64,000 bases of DNA from Roseiarcus sp963772555 (GCA_963772555.1 CAVYXQ010000017.1:1-64000), one strand, 5' to 3'; counted from the stretch's first letter, positions 35,570-45,464 are shown. Numbers and translations: made by a program. Notes: generated from the letters alone by a model not told the origin.

Positions 35570-36460
35570 GTGCCAGCCCTAAACCGACGAGCGTTTCTCA
35601 TAAGCCTGTCCGCTGTCGCGTCCGTCCGCGGCGCGGCGGCCAACCCGCCCTCGAACGACGCGCTCGGGCGCGGCGCCTCGGCGATCGCGGCGATCGAGCG
35701 GCAGGCGGGCGGCCGCCTCGGCGTCGCGGTCCTCGACGCGGGCAGCGAGGCGAGGCTCCTCTATCGCGCCGGCGAGCGTTTCCCGATGTGCAGCACATTC
35801 AAGGTTCTGGCCTGCGCGGCGACGCTGAAGCGCGTCGACGAGGGAAAGGAGCGGCTCGACCGCAGGGTCGCCTATGGCCCGGCCGACCTCCTCGAATACG
35901 CGCCGGTCACGAAAGCGCATGTCGCAGAGGGCGGCATGAGCCTCGCCGACCTTTGCGCCGCGGCGATCGACTGGAGCGACAACACCGCCGGCAATCTGAT
36001 CCTCGCAGGCATCGGCGGCCCTTCGGGCTTCACCGCCTTCGCGCGCACGCTCGGCGACGCCGAGACCCGGCTCGACCGCAACGAGCCGAGCCTCAACCAA
36101 TCGGCGCCGGGCGACGAGCGCGACACGACGACGCCGCTCGCGATGGCCGAGGATCTCAGAGCCGTGCTCATCGGCGACGTCCTCTCCCCGGCCTCGCGTC
36201 GGCGGCTGGAGGCGTGGCTGGCCAGCGACAAGGTCGGCGACAAGCGGCTGCGCGCCGGGCTTCCGCTGTCATGGGCGATCGGCGACAAGACCGGCAGCGG
36301 CGATCACGGAACGGCCAACACGATCGCCATCCTCCGCCCGCCGGGGCGCGCGCCGCTGCTTGCCGCTGTCTATTACTCAGGCTCGGACGCCCCGATGGAC
36401 GCGCGCAATGAGGTTCACAAGCAAGTCGCCGGCGTCATCGTGGAGACGTTTGCCTCATGA
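35570..36460 (+). CDS. bla: Class A beta-lactamase
   Basis: A 296-residue serine beta-lactamase from a GTG start with GGAGAGAG before it. The N-terminus LNRRAFLISLSAVASV carries a twin-Arg, suggesting Tat export. Catalytic motifs: CSTFK (nucleophile Ser75, Lys78), WSDNTAGN (Ser136-Asp-Asn), RNEPSLN (general-base Glu172, Ambler 166) and DKTGSG (Lys240-Thr-Gly). Cys before the Ser corresponds to Ambler 69, but position 238 is not Cys, so the disulfide of class A carbapenemases is absent. It hydrolyses beta-lactams in the periplasm; spectrum cannot be judged. It overlaps tail to tail by 6 bp with the next, minus-strand gene. Confidence 0.95.
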   Translation: MPALNRRAFLISLSAVASVRGAAANPPSNDALGRGASAIAAIERQAGGRLGVAVLDAGSEARLLYRAGERFPMCSTFKVLACAATLKRVDEGKERLDRRVAYGPADLLEYAPVTKAHVAEGGMSLADLCAAAIDWSDNTAGNLILAGIGGPSGFTAFARTLGDAETRLDRNEPSLNQSAPGDERDTTTPLAMAEDLRAVLIGDVLSPASRRRLEAWLASDKVGDKRLRAGLPLSWAIGDKTGSGDHGTANTIAILRPPGRAPLLAAVYYSGSDAPMDARNEVHKQVAGVIVETFAS

Positions 36461-38138
36461 CGCCGCCCGCTTCATGAGCGCCCTCTCCCGAATCTCGGCC
36501 AGGGTGGTCGACGGCGCGATCGCTTCCGGATCGATCTTGACGTGGACGATGGCCGGCAGCCGGGACGCGAGCGCGCGTTCGAACGCCGGCAGGAACTCCG
36601 AGGTCTCCTCCACGGTCTCGCCGTGGCCGCCGAAGGCGCGGGCGTAGGCGGCGAAGTCCGGATTGCGCAATTGCGTGCCGATGATCCGGCCCGGAAATTC
36701 TCGCTCCTGATGCATGCGGATGGTGCCGTAGACGCCATTGTCGATCAGCACCACGACGACCGGCAAATCATATTTGACGGCGGTCGCGAACTCCTGCCCG
36801 TTCATCAGAAAATCGCCGTCGCCGGCGAAACAGACGACGGTCCGGCCCGGGAAGACCCGGGCCGCGCCGATCGCCGCCGGCAGGCCGAAGCCCATCGACC
36901 CGGAGGTGGGCCCGAGCTGCTGCTCGATCCGGCGGAAGCGCAGAAACCTCCCGACCCAGATGGCGAAGTTGCCGGCGCCGGTGGTGAAAATGGCGTCCGG
37001 AACGCGACGCCGCAGGGCGAGCATGACTTCGCCGATCTGCACCCGTCCGGGATTGGCCGGCGCCTCGTCGCTCCAGGCGAGATAGTCGGCGCGGGCCTGA
37101 CGGGTCTCGTTCGACCACGGAATGGCCGCAGGCGGCTCGAACTCCTTCCAGCGCAGCTGAGAACTCCGGCGGCGTCGCGATGATGCCGAGCGTTGGCGCA
37201 TAGTTGCGGCCGATCTCGCGCGGATCGGCGTGGACATGGACGAGGCGTTGCCGCGGCGCCGGAATCGCAAACAGGGTGTAGCCCTGCGCCGCCGCCTCGG
37301 ACATGCGGCCGCCAACGAGCAGAACGACATCGGCGCTCTCGATGCGCGCCCTCAGCTTCGGATTGGCCGAGAGACCGATTTCGCCGGCGTAAGTCGGGCG
37401 CTCGCCGTCGAAGACGCTCGCGCGCCGAAACGAGCCGGCCACGGGCAGGTCGAACCGTTCGGCGAAGCGGGCGAAGGCCTTGCTCGCCCGCTCCGTCCAG
37501 CCGCCACCGCCGAGGATGGCGATCGGCCGCTCGGCGCCCCAGAGCATCTTCTGCAGTTCCGCCATCTGCGTCTGGCCGGGCCAGATCGGCACGGCGGCGG
37601 CGCGCGGCGCGTCGGCCGTCTCGGCCGCCTCGGTCAGCATGTCCTCGGGCAGCGCGATCACCACCGGTCCCGGCCGGCCCTGCATGGCGATATGAAACGC
37701 CCGCTGAATGACCTCCGGGATTTGCGCCGCGTTGTCGATCTGGGTCGTCCATTTGGCGATCGAGCCGAAAAAAGCCCGGTAGTCCATCTCCTGAAAGGCC
37801 CCCCGACCGAGCATCGCCCTCTCGACCTGGCCGACGAACAGGATCATCGGCGCGGAATCATGCTCGGCGATATGGACGCCATGCGCGGCGTTGGTTGCGC
37901 CCGGGCCGCGGGTGACGAAGCAGATTCCCGGCCGGCCGGTCAGCCGGCCTTCGGTCAGCGCCATCATCGCCGCCCCGGCTTCCTGGCGGCAGACCGTCAC
38001 CTCGATCGCCGAATCGTAGAGCGCGTCGAGCGCCGCGAGATAGGACTCGCCGGGGACGCAATAGACGCGCTCGACGCCCTGAACGACAAGCTGATCGATG
38101 AGAATCCGCCCGCCGGCGCGGGGGCTTAAGTCGACCAT
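36455..38138 (-). pseudogene. Thiamine-diphosphate-dependent enzyme (acetolactate synthase-like), one frameshift
   Basis: From the ATG at 38138 (MVDLSPRAGGRILIDQLVVQ) the product has the PYR domain with the catalytic Glu in RQEAGAAMMA and the G-P-G-A-x-N motif in TRGPGATNAAHGV, then the central domain (MLWGAERPIAILGGGGW). Near 37145 the frame changes; FEPPAAIPWSNETRQARADY continues in the next frame to the PP domain. That domain carries the Mg/ThDP motif GDGDFLMNGQEFATA...DNGVYGTI. One base correction restores about 560 residues. The family includes acetolactate synthase, benzoylformate decarboxylase and others; no ilvN-like subunit is beside it, so biosynthetic ALS is not certain. Confidence 0.85.
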
Positions 38139-38294
38139 GGCGAAGCGGTTCCTGCGAAAGCGGCTCGATCGCCCCTCTTAGCGGCGAGCGCGACCGCCGG
38201 CAACGATTCGGGCAGGCGCGGGACCTGTCCCCGCAACCCCATGTCGCACGTTCCCGCCTTGCGTCCCGTCGTCCTTGTCGCCATTCTCCGGCTT

Positions 38295-39380
38295 ATGGCT
38301 GCTCCCGCGGACCGTCCCGTCGAAGCCGGCGCCCTGGCGAATCTGAACGCCCGGTCGCGGGAGATATTTCGCCGGATCGTCGAATCTTATCTGTCGACCG
38401 GCGAACCCGTGGGTTCCCGGCACCTCTCGCGTATGCTGCCGATCTCGCTGTCTCCCGCCTCGGTCCGCAATGTCATGCAGGATCTCGAGGAGCTCGGCCT
38501 GATCTATGCGCCGCACGCGAGCGCAGGACGTCTTCCGACCCAGCTCGGCCTCAGGTTCTTCGTCGACGCGCTGCTGGAGTTCGGCGACCTCGGCCGCGAG
38601 GATCGCGCGCGGATCGACAGCCAGGTGCGCGCCGCCGCCGAGGACGGGGGTTTCGAGGGAGCGCTCGCCGAGACGACGAGCGTCCTCTCCGATCTCACCC
38701 GAGGCGCCGGGGTCGTGCTGACCAGCAAGAGCGATCTCCGGCTCAAGCACATCGAGTTTCTGCGGCTGGAGCCGGACAGGGCGCTTGCCGTGCTCGTCGC
38801 CGAGGACGGCTCGATCGAGAACCGCGTCATCGTCACGCCCGAGGGCCTGCCGACCTCGGCGCTGCAGGAGGCGAGTAACTTTCTCAACGCTCGGGTGCGC
38901 GGCCGAACCCTCTCGGAGGCGACAGGCGAGATCGAAACCGAGCGGCGCCAGGCGCGTCAGGAACTCGACGCGATCGCCGCCCGGCTGGTCGACGCGGGCC
39001 TCGCATCCTGGTCGGGAGCCTCGGAGGCGCGCGAACAGCTCATCGTTCGCGGGCAGGCCAATCTGCTCGGCGGCCTTCGCGCCGCGGAAGATCTCGAGCG
39101 CATCCGAACCCTGTTTGCCGACCTAGAGACCAAGACGGACGTCATCGACCTGCTGCATCGGGCCGAAAGCGGCGACGGGGTCAAGATTTTCATCGGTTCG
39201 GAGAATAGGCTATTTTCGCTGTCCGGCTCGTCCATGATCGCGGCGCCCCTGCGAACGGGCGACCATCGCATCGCCGGCGTGCTCGGCGTCATTGGACCGA
39301 CAAGACTGAATTACGGCCGCATCGTTCCGATGGTGGAATACGCGGCGCAGGTTCTCGGCGAACTGAAACGATCCCGTTAG
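38295..39380 (+). CDS. hrcA: Heat-inducible transcription repressor HrcA
   Basis: HrcA represses groESL and dnaK-type operons by binding CIRCE elements. The N-terminal winged HTH reads NARSREIFRRIVESYLSTGE, then SRHLSRMLPISLSPASVRNV and MQDLEELGLI. The dimerisation and GAF-like parts follow (ASAGRLPTQLGLRFFVD, ... IGSENRLFSLSGSSMIAAPL). It ends GVIGPTRLNYGRIVPMVEYA, the conserved tail. MAAPADRP at 38295 is chosen as the start; an ATG at 38241 would add 18 residues with no homology. GrpE or DnaK genes, often adjacent, are not in this window. Confidence 0.95.
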   Translation: MAAPADRPVEAGALANLNARSREIFRRIVESYLSTGEPVGSRHLSRMLPISLSPASVRNVMQDLEELGLIYAPHASAGRLPTQLGLRFFVDALLEFGDLGREDRARIDSQVRAAAEDGGFEGALAETTSVLSDLTRGAGVVLTSKSDLRLKHIEFLRLEPDRALAVLVAEDGSIENRVIVTPEGLPTSALQEASNFLNARVRGRTLSEATGEIETERRQARQELDAIAARLVDAGLASWSGASEAREQLIVRGQANLLGGLRAAEDLERIRTLFADLETKTDVIDLLHRAESGDGVKIFIGSENRLFSLSGSSMIAAPLRTGDHRIAGVLGVIGPTRLNYGRIVPMVEYAAQVLGELKRSR

Positions 39381-39420
39381 CTCGGCGCGGAGCAACGGGC
39401 CTTGTTGAGGGAGGATAGCG

Positions 39421-39990
39421 ATGTCGAATGTCGAAGCGTCTCGGCATAGCCTCGGCGTAGCCGTCGAAGGACTGCGAGGGAAATGGGCGTCGATCGCCGC
39501 CTTCGGCGTTCTCCTCGTCATTCTGGGATGCGCGGCGCTGTTCTTTTCGCTGATCGCCACCGTCGCCGCCGTTACGCTGAACGGCGTTCTTTTCCTCATC
39601 GGCGGCACGGCTGAAATCGGCATTGGTATGCATTCGCGGGATTGGCGCCAGTTCTTTCTCTGGGTGATCGGCGGATTTCTCTATCTCGCCGCTGGGGTGC
39701 TTTGCATCGTCAACCCAATCCTCGCCTCGGTGGTGCTGACGCTCCTGCTCGGCGCAGCCCTGATCGCCGCGGGCCTGGTCCGCGCCTATCTGGCGACGCA
39801 ACTTCCGCCCGGCCAGCCTCGAGCTCTCGTCTTCGTCGCCGCCGCGGTGACGATTTTGCTCGGATTGATCATCGTCACTCACTGGCCGCTCGACAGCGTT
39901 TACGTTTTGGGAACGCTGCTCGGCGTCGACCTCCTGTTTCACGGGGTCGGCTGGGTCAGCTTTGGTATTGGCCTGCAGCCGCGGGGCTGA
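39421..39990 (+). CDS. HdeD-family membrane protein
   Basis: A 189-residue protein with six hydrophobic segments in three pairs, each a short DUF308/HdeD repeat (for example WASIAAFGVLLVILGCAALF, WVIGGFLYLAAGVLCIVNP and ALVFVAAAVTILLGLIIV). HdeD in E. coli is linked to acid resistance at high cell density; in Rhizobiales the role is untested. GAGGGAGGA lies before the ATG. It follows hrcA by 40 bp and precedes ppdK by 30 bp, all on the same strand. Confidence 0.88.
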   Translation: MSNVEASRHSLGVAVEGLRGKWASIAAFGVLLVILGCAALFFSLIATVAAVTLNGVLFLIGGTAEIGIGMHSRDWRQFFLWVIGGFLYLAAGVLCIVNPILASVVLTLLLGAALIAAGLVRAYLATQLPPGQPRALVFVAAAVTILLGLIIVTHWPLDSVYVLGTLLGVDLLFHGVGWVSFGIGLQPRG

Positions 39991-40020
39991 TGGTTTTTGG
40001 CGTCATTAAGGGAGCAGACG

Positions 40021-42699
40021 ATGACAAAATGGGTGTACTCCTTCAGCGCGGAGCGCGCCGAAGGGAGGGGGGAGATGAAGAACCTGCTCGGCGGCAAGGG
40101 CGCGAACCTGCACGAAATGGCCTCGCTCGGCCTGCCGGTGCCGCCAGGGTTCACCATTACGACCGAAGTGTGCACCTATTTCTACGCCAATGGGAAGTCC
40201 TTCCCGCCCGATCTTGCGGCGCAGGTCGACGCGGCCGTCGCTGAGGTCGAGCGGCAGACGGGGCGCGTCTTCGGCGACGCGGCCAATCCGCTGCTGCTTT
40301 CGGTGCGTTCGGGCGCGCGAGCCTCGATGCCGGGCATGATGGACACCGTCCTCAACCTCGGCCTCAACGACGCCTCCGTCGAGACGGTGGCCAAGTCGTC
40401 CGGCGACGAGCGTTTCGCCTTCGACAGCTATCGCCGCTTCATCCAGATGTATTCGCACGTTGTGCTCGACGTCGACGATCACGAGTTCGAGGACATCCTC
40501 GAGCGATACAAGGACGGCAAGGGCTACACGCTCGACACCGACCTCAACGCGAAGGACTGGCGCGCGGTCATCGTCGAATACAAGGCCAAGGTCGCCGAGG
40601 CGACGGGCAAGCCCTTCCCGCATGAGCCGAAGGATCAGCTTTGGGGCTCCATCGGCGCCGTCTTCTCGTCGTGGATGAACCAGCGCGCGATCACTTATCG
40701 CCGGCTCAACAACATTCCCGCCGAATGGGGAACCGCCGTCAACGTGCAGGCGATGGTGTTCGGCAACATGGGCGAGACGTCGGCGACCGGCGTCGCCTTC
40801 ACCCGCAACCCGTCGACCGGCGCGAACGATCTTTACGGCGAGTTTCTTGTCAACGCACAAGGCGAGGACGTGGTCGCGGGCATCCGCACGCCGCAGAACA
40901 TCACCGAGGCCGCGCGAAGGGCGGCCAGCTCGGATAAGCCATCGCTCGAAGCGCTGATGCCGGAGGCGTTCAAGCAGTTCGCCGCCAACGCGAAGCTGCT
41001 CGAGAAGCATTACCGCGACATGCAGGACCTCGAGTTCACGATCGAGCGCGGCAGGCTCTGGATGCTGCAGACCCGCAACGGCAAGCGCACCGCGCGCGCG
41101 GCGCTGCGCGTGGCGGTGGAGATGGCCAACGAAGGCCTGATCTCGCGCGAGGACGCGATCACGCGGGTCGAGCCGGGCGCGCTCGACCAGATGCTGCATC
41201 CGACCCTCGATCCCAAAGTGAAGCCCGCGCCGATTGCGACGGGCCTTCCCGCGTCGCCAGGCGCGGCGAGCGGCGAGATCGTGTTCTCGGCCGAAGATGC
41301 GGAGGCGGCGCGCCAGGCGGGACGGAAGACGATCCTGGTGCGCGTCGAGACGAGCCCGGAGGACATTCAAGGCATGTACGCCGCCGAAGGCATCGTCACG
41401 ACGCGCGGCGGCATGACCTCGCACGCAGCGGTGGTCGCGCGCGGCATGGGCAAGCCCTGCGTCTCCGGCGCGGGCACGATCCGCATCGACTATGCCGCGC
41501 AGACCATGACCGCGGGCAGCGTCACCTTGAAGAGGGGCGACATCCTCACCATCGACGGCGGCGCCGGCCAGGTCATGCAGGGCGCCGTGCCGATGGTGCG
41601 GCCGGAGCTCACGGGCGATTTCGCCACCCTCATGGGCTGGGCCGACGAGGTCCGGCGGATGAAGGTGCGCGCCAACGCCGAAACGCCGGCCGACGCGCGC
41701 CAGGCTCGGAAGTTCGGCGCGGAAGGCATCGGCCTCTGCCGCACCGAACACATGTTCTTCGAGGGCGAGCGCATCGTCGCGATGCGCGAAATGATCCTGG
41801 CCGAAACCGAGGAGGGACGGCGCGCGGCGCTCGCCAAGCTCCTGCCGATGCAGCGCCAGGATTTCGCCGATCTCTTCGAGATCATGACCGGCCTGCCGGT
41901 CACCATCCGGCTGCTCGATCCGCCGCTGCATGAGTTCCTGCCGAAGACCAACGAGGAGATCGACGAAGTCTCCAAAGCGATGGGGGTCGGCGTCGACAAG
42001 CTGCGCAGGCGCGCCGCGGAGCTGCACGAAGAAAATCCCATGCTCGGCTTCCGCGGCATTCGGCTCGCGGTCCGCTATCCGGAAATCGCCGAGATGCAGG
42101 CGCGCGCCATCTTCGAAGGCGCCGTTCAGGCCGGCCGCAAGACTGGAACGCCGATCACCGCAGAAATCATGCTGCCGGTCATCTTCGGGCGCCCCGAGTT
42201 CGACTTGGTCAAGCCAATCATCGTCGCGGCCGCGGAGGCGGTCGCCAAAGAGACGGGCGTCAAGGTGCCCTATCATGTTGGAACCATGATCGAGCTGCCG
42301 CGCGCGGCGCTGCGGGCCGGGGAGATCGCGGAGAGCGCCGAATTTTTCTCCTTCGGCACCAACGACCTGACCCAGACCACGCTCGGCATCTCGCGCGACG
42401 ACGCCGCCTCGTTCCTCGGGATCTACACGGCGAAGGCGCTCCTGCCCGCCGACCCTTTCATGACCCTCGACACGGTCGGTGTCGGCGAACTCATCAAGAT
42501 CGCCTGCGAGCGCGGCAAGGCGGCGCGGCCCGACCTCAAGCTCGGTATCTGCGGCGAGCATGGCGGCGATCCCGCCTCGATCGCCTTCTGCGAAACCGTG
42601 CATCTCGACTATGTCTCATGCTCGCCCTTCCGCATCCCGATCGCGCGCCTCGCCGCGGCGCAGGCTGCCCTGGGACGAAAGGCGCATTCGACGGCGTGA
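40021..42699 (+). CDS. ppdK: Pyruvate, phosphate dikinase
   Basis: Interconverts pyruvate, ATP and phosphate with PEP, AMP and pyrophosphate; cytosolic, at the C3/C4 node. At 892 residues it is full length. The ATP-grasp domain opens with MTKWVYSFSAERAEG and KNLLGGKGANLHEMA, and includes VRSGARASMPGMMDTVLNLG. The swivelling domain has TRGGMTSHAAVVARGMG with phosphohistidine His468. The PEP-binding TIM barrel includes GLCRTEHMFF, GTNDLTQTTLG and the catalytic Cys in LGICGEHGGDP. An upstream frame to 39997 adds eight residues; ATG 40021 starts the family-conserved sequence. A NADP malic enzyme is 10 kb away. Confidence 0.97.
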   Translation: MTKWVYSFSAERAEGRGEMKNLLGGKGANLHEMASLGLPVPPGFTITTEVCTYFYANGKSFPPDLAAQVDAAVAEVERQTGRVFGDAANPLLLSVRSGARASMPGMMDTVLNLGLNDASVETVAKSSGDERFAFDSYRRFIQMYSHVVLDVDDHEFEDILERYKDGKGYTLDTDLNAKDWRAVIVEYKAKVAEATGKPFPHEPKDQLWGSIGAVFSSWMNQRAITYRRLNNIPAEWGTAVNVQAMVFGNMGETSATGVAFTRNPSTGANDLYGEFLVNAQGEDVVAGIRTPQNITEAARRAASSDKPSLEALMPEAFKQFAANAKLLEKHYRDMQDLEFTIERGRLWMLQTRNGKRTARAALRVAVEMANEGLISREDAITRVEPGALDQMLHPTLDPKVKPAPIATGLPASPGAASGEIVFSAEDAEAARQAGRKTILVRVETSPEDIQGMYAAEGIVTTRGGMTSHAAVVARGMGKPCVSGAGTIRIDYAAQTMTAGSVTLKRGDILTIDGGAGQVMQGAVPMVRPELTGDFATLMGWADEVRRMKVRANAETPADARQARKFGAEGIGLCRTEHMFFEGERIVAMREMILAETEEGRRAALAKLLPMQRQDFADLFEIMTGLPVTIRLLDPPLHEFLPKTNEEIDEVSKAMGVGVDKLRRRAAELHEENPMLGFRGIRLAVRYPEIAEMQARAIFEGAVQAGRKTGTPITAEIMLPVIFGRPEFDLVKPIIVAAAEAVAKETGVKVPYHVGTMIELPRAALRAGEIAESAEFFSFGTNDLTQTTLGISRDDAASFLGIYTAKALLPADPFMTLDTVGVGELIKIACERGKAARPDLKLGICGEHGGDPASIAFCETVHLDYVSCSPFRIPIARLAAAQAALGRKAHSTA

Positions 42700-42718
42700 G
42701 GGCGCGAAGAAGCAGAAC

Positions 42719-42795
42719 CGTCATTACGAGCGACGCGACGCAATCCAGGAGATTGTAATTGCGGCGGTTGTTCTGGATCGCGCGCCGCTCTGACG
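42719..42795. repeat. Imperfect inverted repeat (CGTCATT...GAGCG type)
   Basis: CGTCATTACGAGCGACGCG and ACGCAATCCAG on the left pair imperfectly with CTGGATCGCGCG and CCGCTCTGACG on the right, around a 20-base loop. The sequence type (CGTCATTGCGAGCG...CAATCCAG) is a familiar Rhizobiales intergenic repeat. It lies just after ppdK and might also end transcription, though there is no T-run. Confidence 0.65.
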
Positions 42796-42951
42796 GAGGC
42801 AACGCTCTACTGCGCGGGGCCTGTCGCTGCTTCCGTGCGACTGACCGCTTACCCCTCCGGCGCCCCGGCTGTGCGCAGGCCGTCGACGTGGCGCCCCCGA
42901 TCGGCGTGACGACGCTTTCAATGACCGGGAGCGCGAGGGCCCACGACATAG

Positions 42952-43077
42952 TCAGAACGCTTTCGGCAGCGCAGCCTGCTTTAAGACTTCGTTCGCTGTG
43001 TGCCTACTTCCAGTGGTTTTGGTCCAACCGGCCCGCCTCAGAATGCGGATGATCTCGTCGTAAAAGTCGCGCGCCAT
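42952..43077 (-). pseudogene. HicA toxin with an internal deletion
   Basis: A 41-codon minus-strand frame reads MARDFYDEIIRILRRAGW and then TKTTGSRHTANEVLKQAALP ending KAF. The start and end match HicA mRNA interferases, but about 20-25 residues from the middle are missing, including the G-x-G-S-H segment with the catalytic His. The start ATG directly follows the TGA of the DUF1902 gene, so it is the second gene of a two-gene operon. The toxin should be inactive. Confidence 0.65.
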
Positions 43078-43290
43078 TCACGCGACAGCGAGTTCACGCC
43101 GCATCACGATCTGAACTTTGTAGGGGGGCAGCGTGGCAGGCACGTTTGCCGCGATGACCTCCGGCGCCAGCGAGCGGACGAGATCGACCAATTCCTCAAA
43201 TGTCCCGGCTTCGACGACGAAGCCCGGAATATCGGACTCCGTCGTGTACACCTCGGCGTCTGGAGCCCAATCGGCGGTCACGGTGAACAT
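43078..43290 (-). CDS. DUF1902 domain protein (HicB-like antitoxin)
   Basis: A 70-residue protein, MFTVTADWAPDAEVYTTESD, then IPGFVVEAGTFEELVDLV and a C-terminal APEVIAANVPATLPPYKV. DUF1902 shares the partial RNase-H-like fold of HicB antitoxins and commonly pairs with HicA. The downstream HicA remnant starts immediately at its stop codon. The frame is open upstream, but the basic leader there is not conserved, so ATG 43290 is preferred. It appears intact although its toxin is broken. Confidence 0.75.
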   Translation of the reverse strand: MFTVTADWAPDAEVYTTESDIPGFVVEAGTFEELVDLVRSLAPEVIAANVPATLPPYKVQIVMRRELAVA

Positions 43291-43419
43291 TTCGGCATGC
43301 AGAATCTTATCAATGCGTCGCGCGACGCGCAAATTCTTGCGCGCCCGCCTCGTCCTCGCCCGTGCGGCGCGAGTAGCCGACGACGGCGACGGCGAGGCTC
43401 GCGGCAAGGCGGCTGGCGG

Positions 43420-45201
43420 TCATTGTTCGGGGACTCCGGCCTTGCGCAGGCCGTCGAGAATTTCCTCAGTCTGGGCCAGATACGTCGGGTCATCGCTCAT
43501 CGCTGTCCAGGCGGCATGGGCGCGCGAGACGGAGAAGACCGGATTGAGCGCGAGACCGGCTCTGACGGCGGAATGCGCCTCGTCAAGTCGACCGAGCTGC
43601 GCGAGGGCGGCGGCCGACCGGAAAAATGCTGGCGGATAATTTCGGTTGGGCTCGATCGCCTGTCGAAACCACGCGGCCGCCTCTTGGTAAAGGCCGAGGT
43701 TGATTTTCGCGAAGCCCGCGATGTACATCCAGGTGTAAGCCAACGTATCGCGCGGACTGAGGCGCAGCGCGTCGCCAATGTGAGCCTCTGTTTCTTCGGC
43801 GCGGCCGATGAAAATCTTGCCGAATCCGATAAGGGAATGGGCAAGGGCGAGATTTCGATCGAGCGCCAACGCATGTTCGCACTCGGCGATGCCCTCTGCC
43901 GCGCGCTTGGTGAAAATCTCGACCATTCCTGAGTACAAATGCGCGCGCGCATGGTCCGGGACCGACGACAAGGCTTTGGTCAACTTCGCTTCGGCCGCGG
44001 CGAATGCCGCTATCGGGTCGGCCACAAACAAATTTGCGCCTGCGACCGCCTCCGCGACCGCCGATCCAATGAGCGCCTCGACATTGCCGGGATCGGCGGC
44101 GAGCGCGCGATCGCAGAAGCTGCGGGCTTGCGCAATATTCTCAGGGGTCAGACCCTTATCGAACCAAGCCAACCCCTGGAAATACAGGTCCATCGAGTCG
44201 GGGTTCGGGGCCTGTTCCGCACGCCGCGCCTCGGCGGCGACGAGCTGGGCGCCCAGCGCGTTCGCCAGGCGCGCGACGATTTCGTCCTGCACGTCGAAGA
44301 GATCGGCGAGCGCCTTATCGAACCGCTCGGCCCAGAGATGATTGCCCGTTTCGGCGTCGATGAGCTGGACATTGACCCGCATGCGGTTTCCGCCGCGCTG
44401 GACGCTGCCCTCGAGGACATAGCGGACGTTCAGCTCGCGCCCGATCGTCTTCACGTCGAGCGGCTTGCCTTTGTACGTGAACGCCGTATTGCGGGCGATC
44501 ACGACGGCGCCGCGTAGCCGCGAGAGGTCGGTCGTCAGGCTCTCCGTGACCCCGTCGACGAAAGGCTCCTGCTCCGCGCCGCCGCCGATATTGGCGAACG
44601 GCAAAACGACCATCGAGAGGCGCGGTGGACCGGATTTTCCGGGCGCTGGGGACGGCGCGGGCTTGGCCTGGGCGGGCTGACCGACGTCGAGCGAAAAGAC
44701 CCGGACCGGCTCGGCGATGTTCTTGAGTTGGGTCGGGCCGAGATCGCGGACCGCGAGATCAAGCCGTCCCTTCACTTGACGATAGGCGTCCTCTGAGAGG
44801 CAGATCGCGCCGGGCTCGGCGATGCCTTCCAATCGTGCGGCGATATTGACGCCGTCGCCCATCAGATCGCCGTCGCTCTCTTCGACGACATCCCCGAGGT
44901 GAACGCCAATGCGGAAGACGATGCGTCGGTCCTCCGGCAGGCCGGCGTTGCGCTCGACCATGCCGCTCTGCACCTCGATCGCGCAGCGCACCGCGTCGAC
45001 CATGGAGCGGAACTCGACCAGAGCCCCGTCGCCGGTGCGCTTGACGACACGGCCCTTGTGCACGGCGACGGTCGGGTCGATCAGGTCGCTGCGCAAAGCC
45101 CGGAGCCGCGCGAGCGTGCGCTCCTCGTCGGCGCCCGCGAGCCGGCCGTAGCCGACGACATCGGCGGCGAGGATCGCGGCAAGCTTCCGGGTCTCCGACA
45201 T
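43420..45201 (-). CDS. Class III adenylate/guanylate cyclase with TPR domain
   Basis: A 593-residue cytosolic protein. Residues about 5-170 form a class III cyclase domain: KLAAILAADVVGYGRLAGAD and KRTGDGALVEF supply the two metal-binding Asp, and GVHLGDVVEESDGDLMGDGV with NIAARLEG follow. Next comes a TolB-like segment (RLSMVVLPFANIGGGAEQE, TESLTTDLSRLRGAVVIARN, RYVLEGSVQR) and then TPR-like helices (about residues 350-590). This architecture is frequent and multi-copy in Rhizobiales. It may make cAMP or act as a non-catalytic sensor; the input is unknown. Confidence 0.9.
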   Translation of the reverse strand: MSETRKLAAILAADVVGYGRLAGADEERTLARLRALRSDLIDPTVAVHKGRVVKRTGDGALVEFRSMVDAVRCAIEVQSGMVERNAGLPEDRRIVFRIGVHLGDVVEESDGDLMGDGVNIAARLEGIAEPGAICLSEDAYRQVKGRLDLAVRDLGPTQLKNIAEPVRVFSLDVGQPAQAKPAPSPAPGKSGPPRLSMVVLPFANIGGGAEQEPFVDGVTESLTTDLSRLRGAVVIARNTAFTYKGKPLDVKTIGRELNVRYVLEGSVQRGGNRMRVNVQLIDAETGNHLWAERFDKALADLFDVQDEIVARLANALGAQLVAAEARRAEQAPNPDSMDLYFQGLAWFDKGLTPENIAQARSFCDRALAADPGNVEALIGSAVAEAVAGANLFVADPIAAFAAAEAKLTKALSSVPDHARAHLYSGMVEIFTKRAAEGIAECEHALALDRNLALAHSLIGFGKIFIGRAEETEAHIGDALRLSPRDTLAYTWMYIAGFAKINLGLYQEAAAWFRQAIEPNRNYPPAFFRSAAALAQLGRLDEAHSAVRAGLALNPVFSVSRAHAAWTAMSDDPTYLAQTEEILDGLRKAGVPEQ

Positions 45202-45464
45202 TGGGCGTCGCCTCGGGCTTTGACAATCCTATCATGAATGAAGCGCCAACGCTCCGCGTGAAGGAGCGGACGCCGACCTCGATTTCCAACAAAGTTGCGC
45301 AACTCCCGAGCCGTACGCCGCGATTTGGGCTTGGGACATCGGGAAGCGGGCCTCGTGTTTTGGTTCGCGTTCGCTGATCGGGAGTGTAAAATTCTTGGCT
45401 GAAGCCACATTTCGTGCTATATTTGTTCTTTCGAAAGGCCGCCCGATGCCGGATCTGACGCCCG
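45202..45464. other. Spacer between the cyclase gene and the group II intron
   Basis: About 260 bp, divergently placed upstream of the cyclase gene. It includes an AT-rich stretch at 45380-45440. No credible gene. Confidence 0.35.

Noticed and set aside
40006..42603. An 865-codon frame antisense to ppdK
   Set aside because: Shadow frame; the plus strand encodes an intact dikinase.
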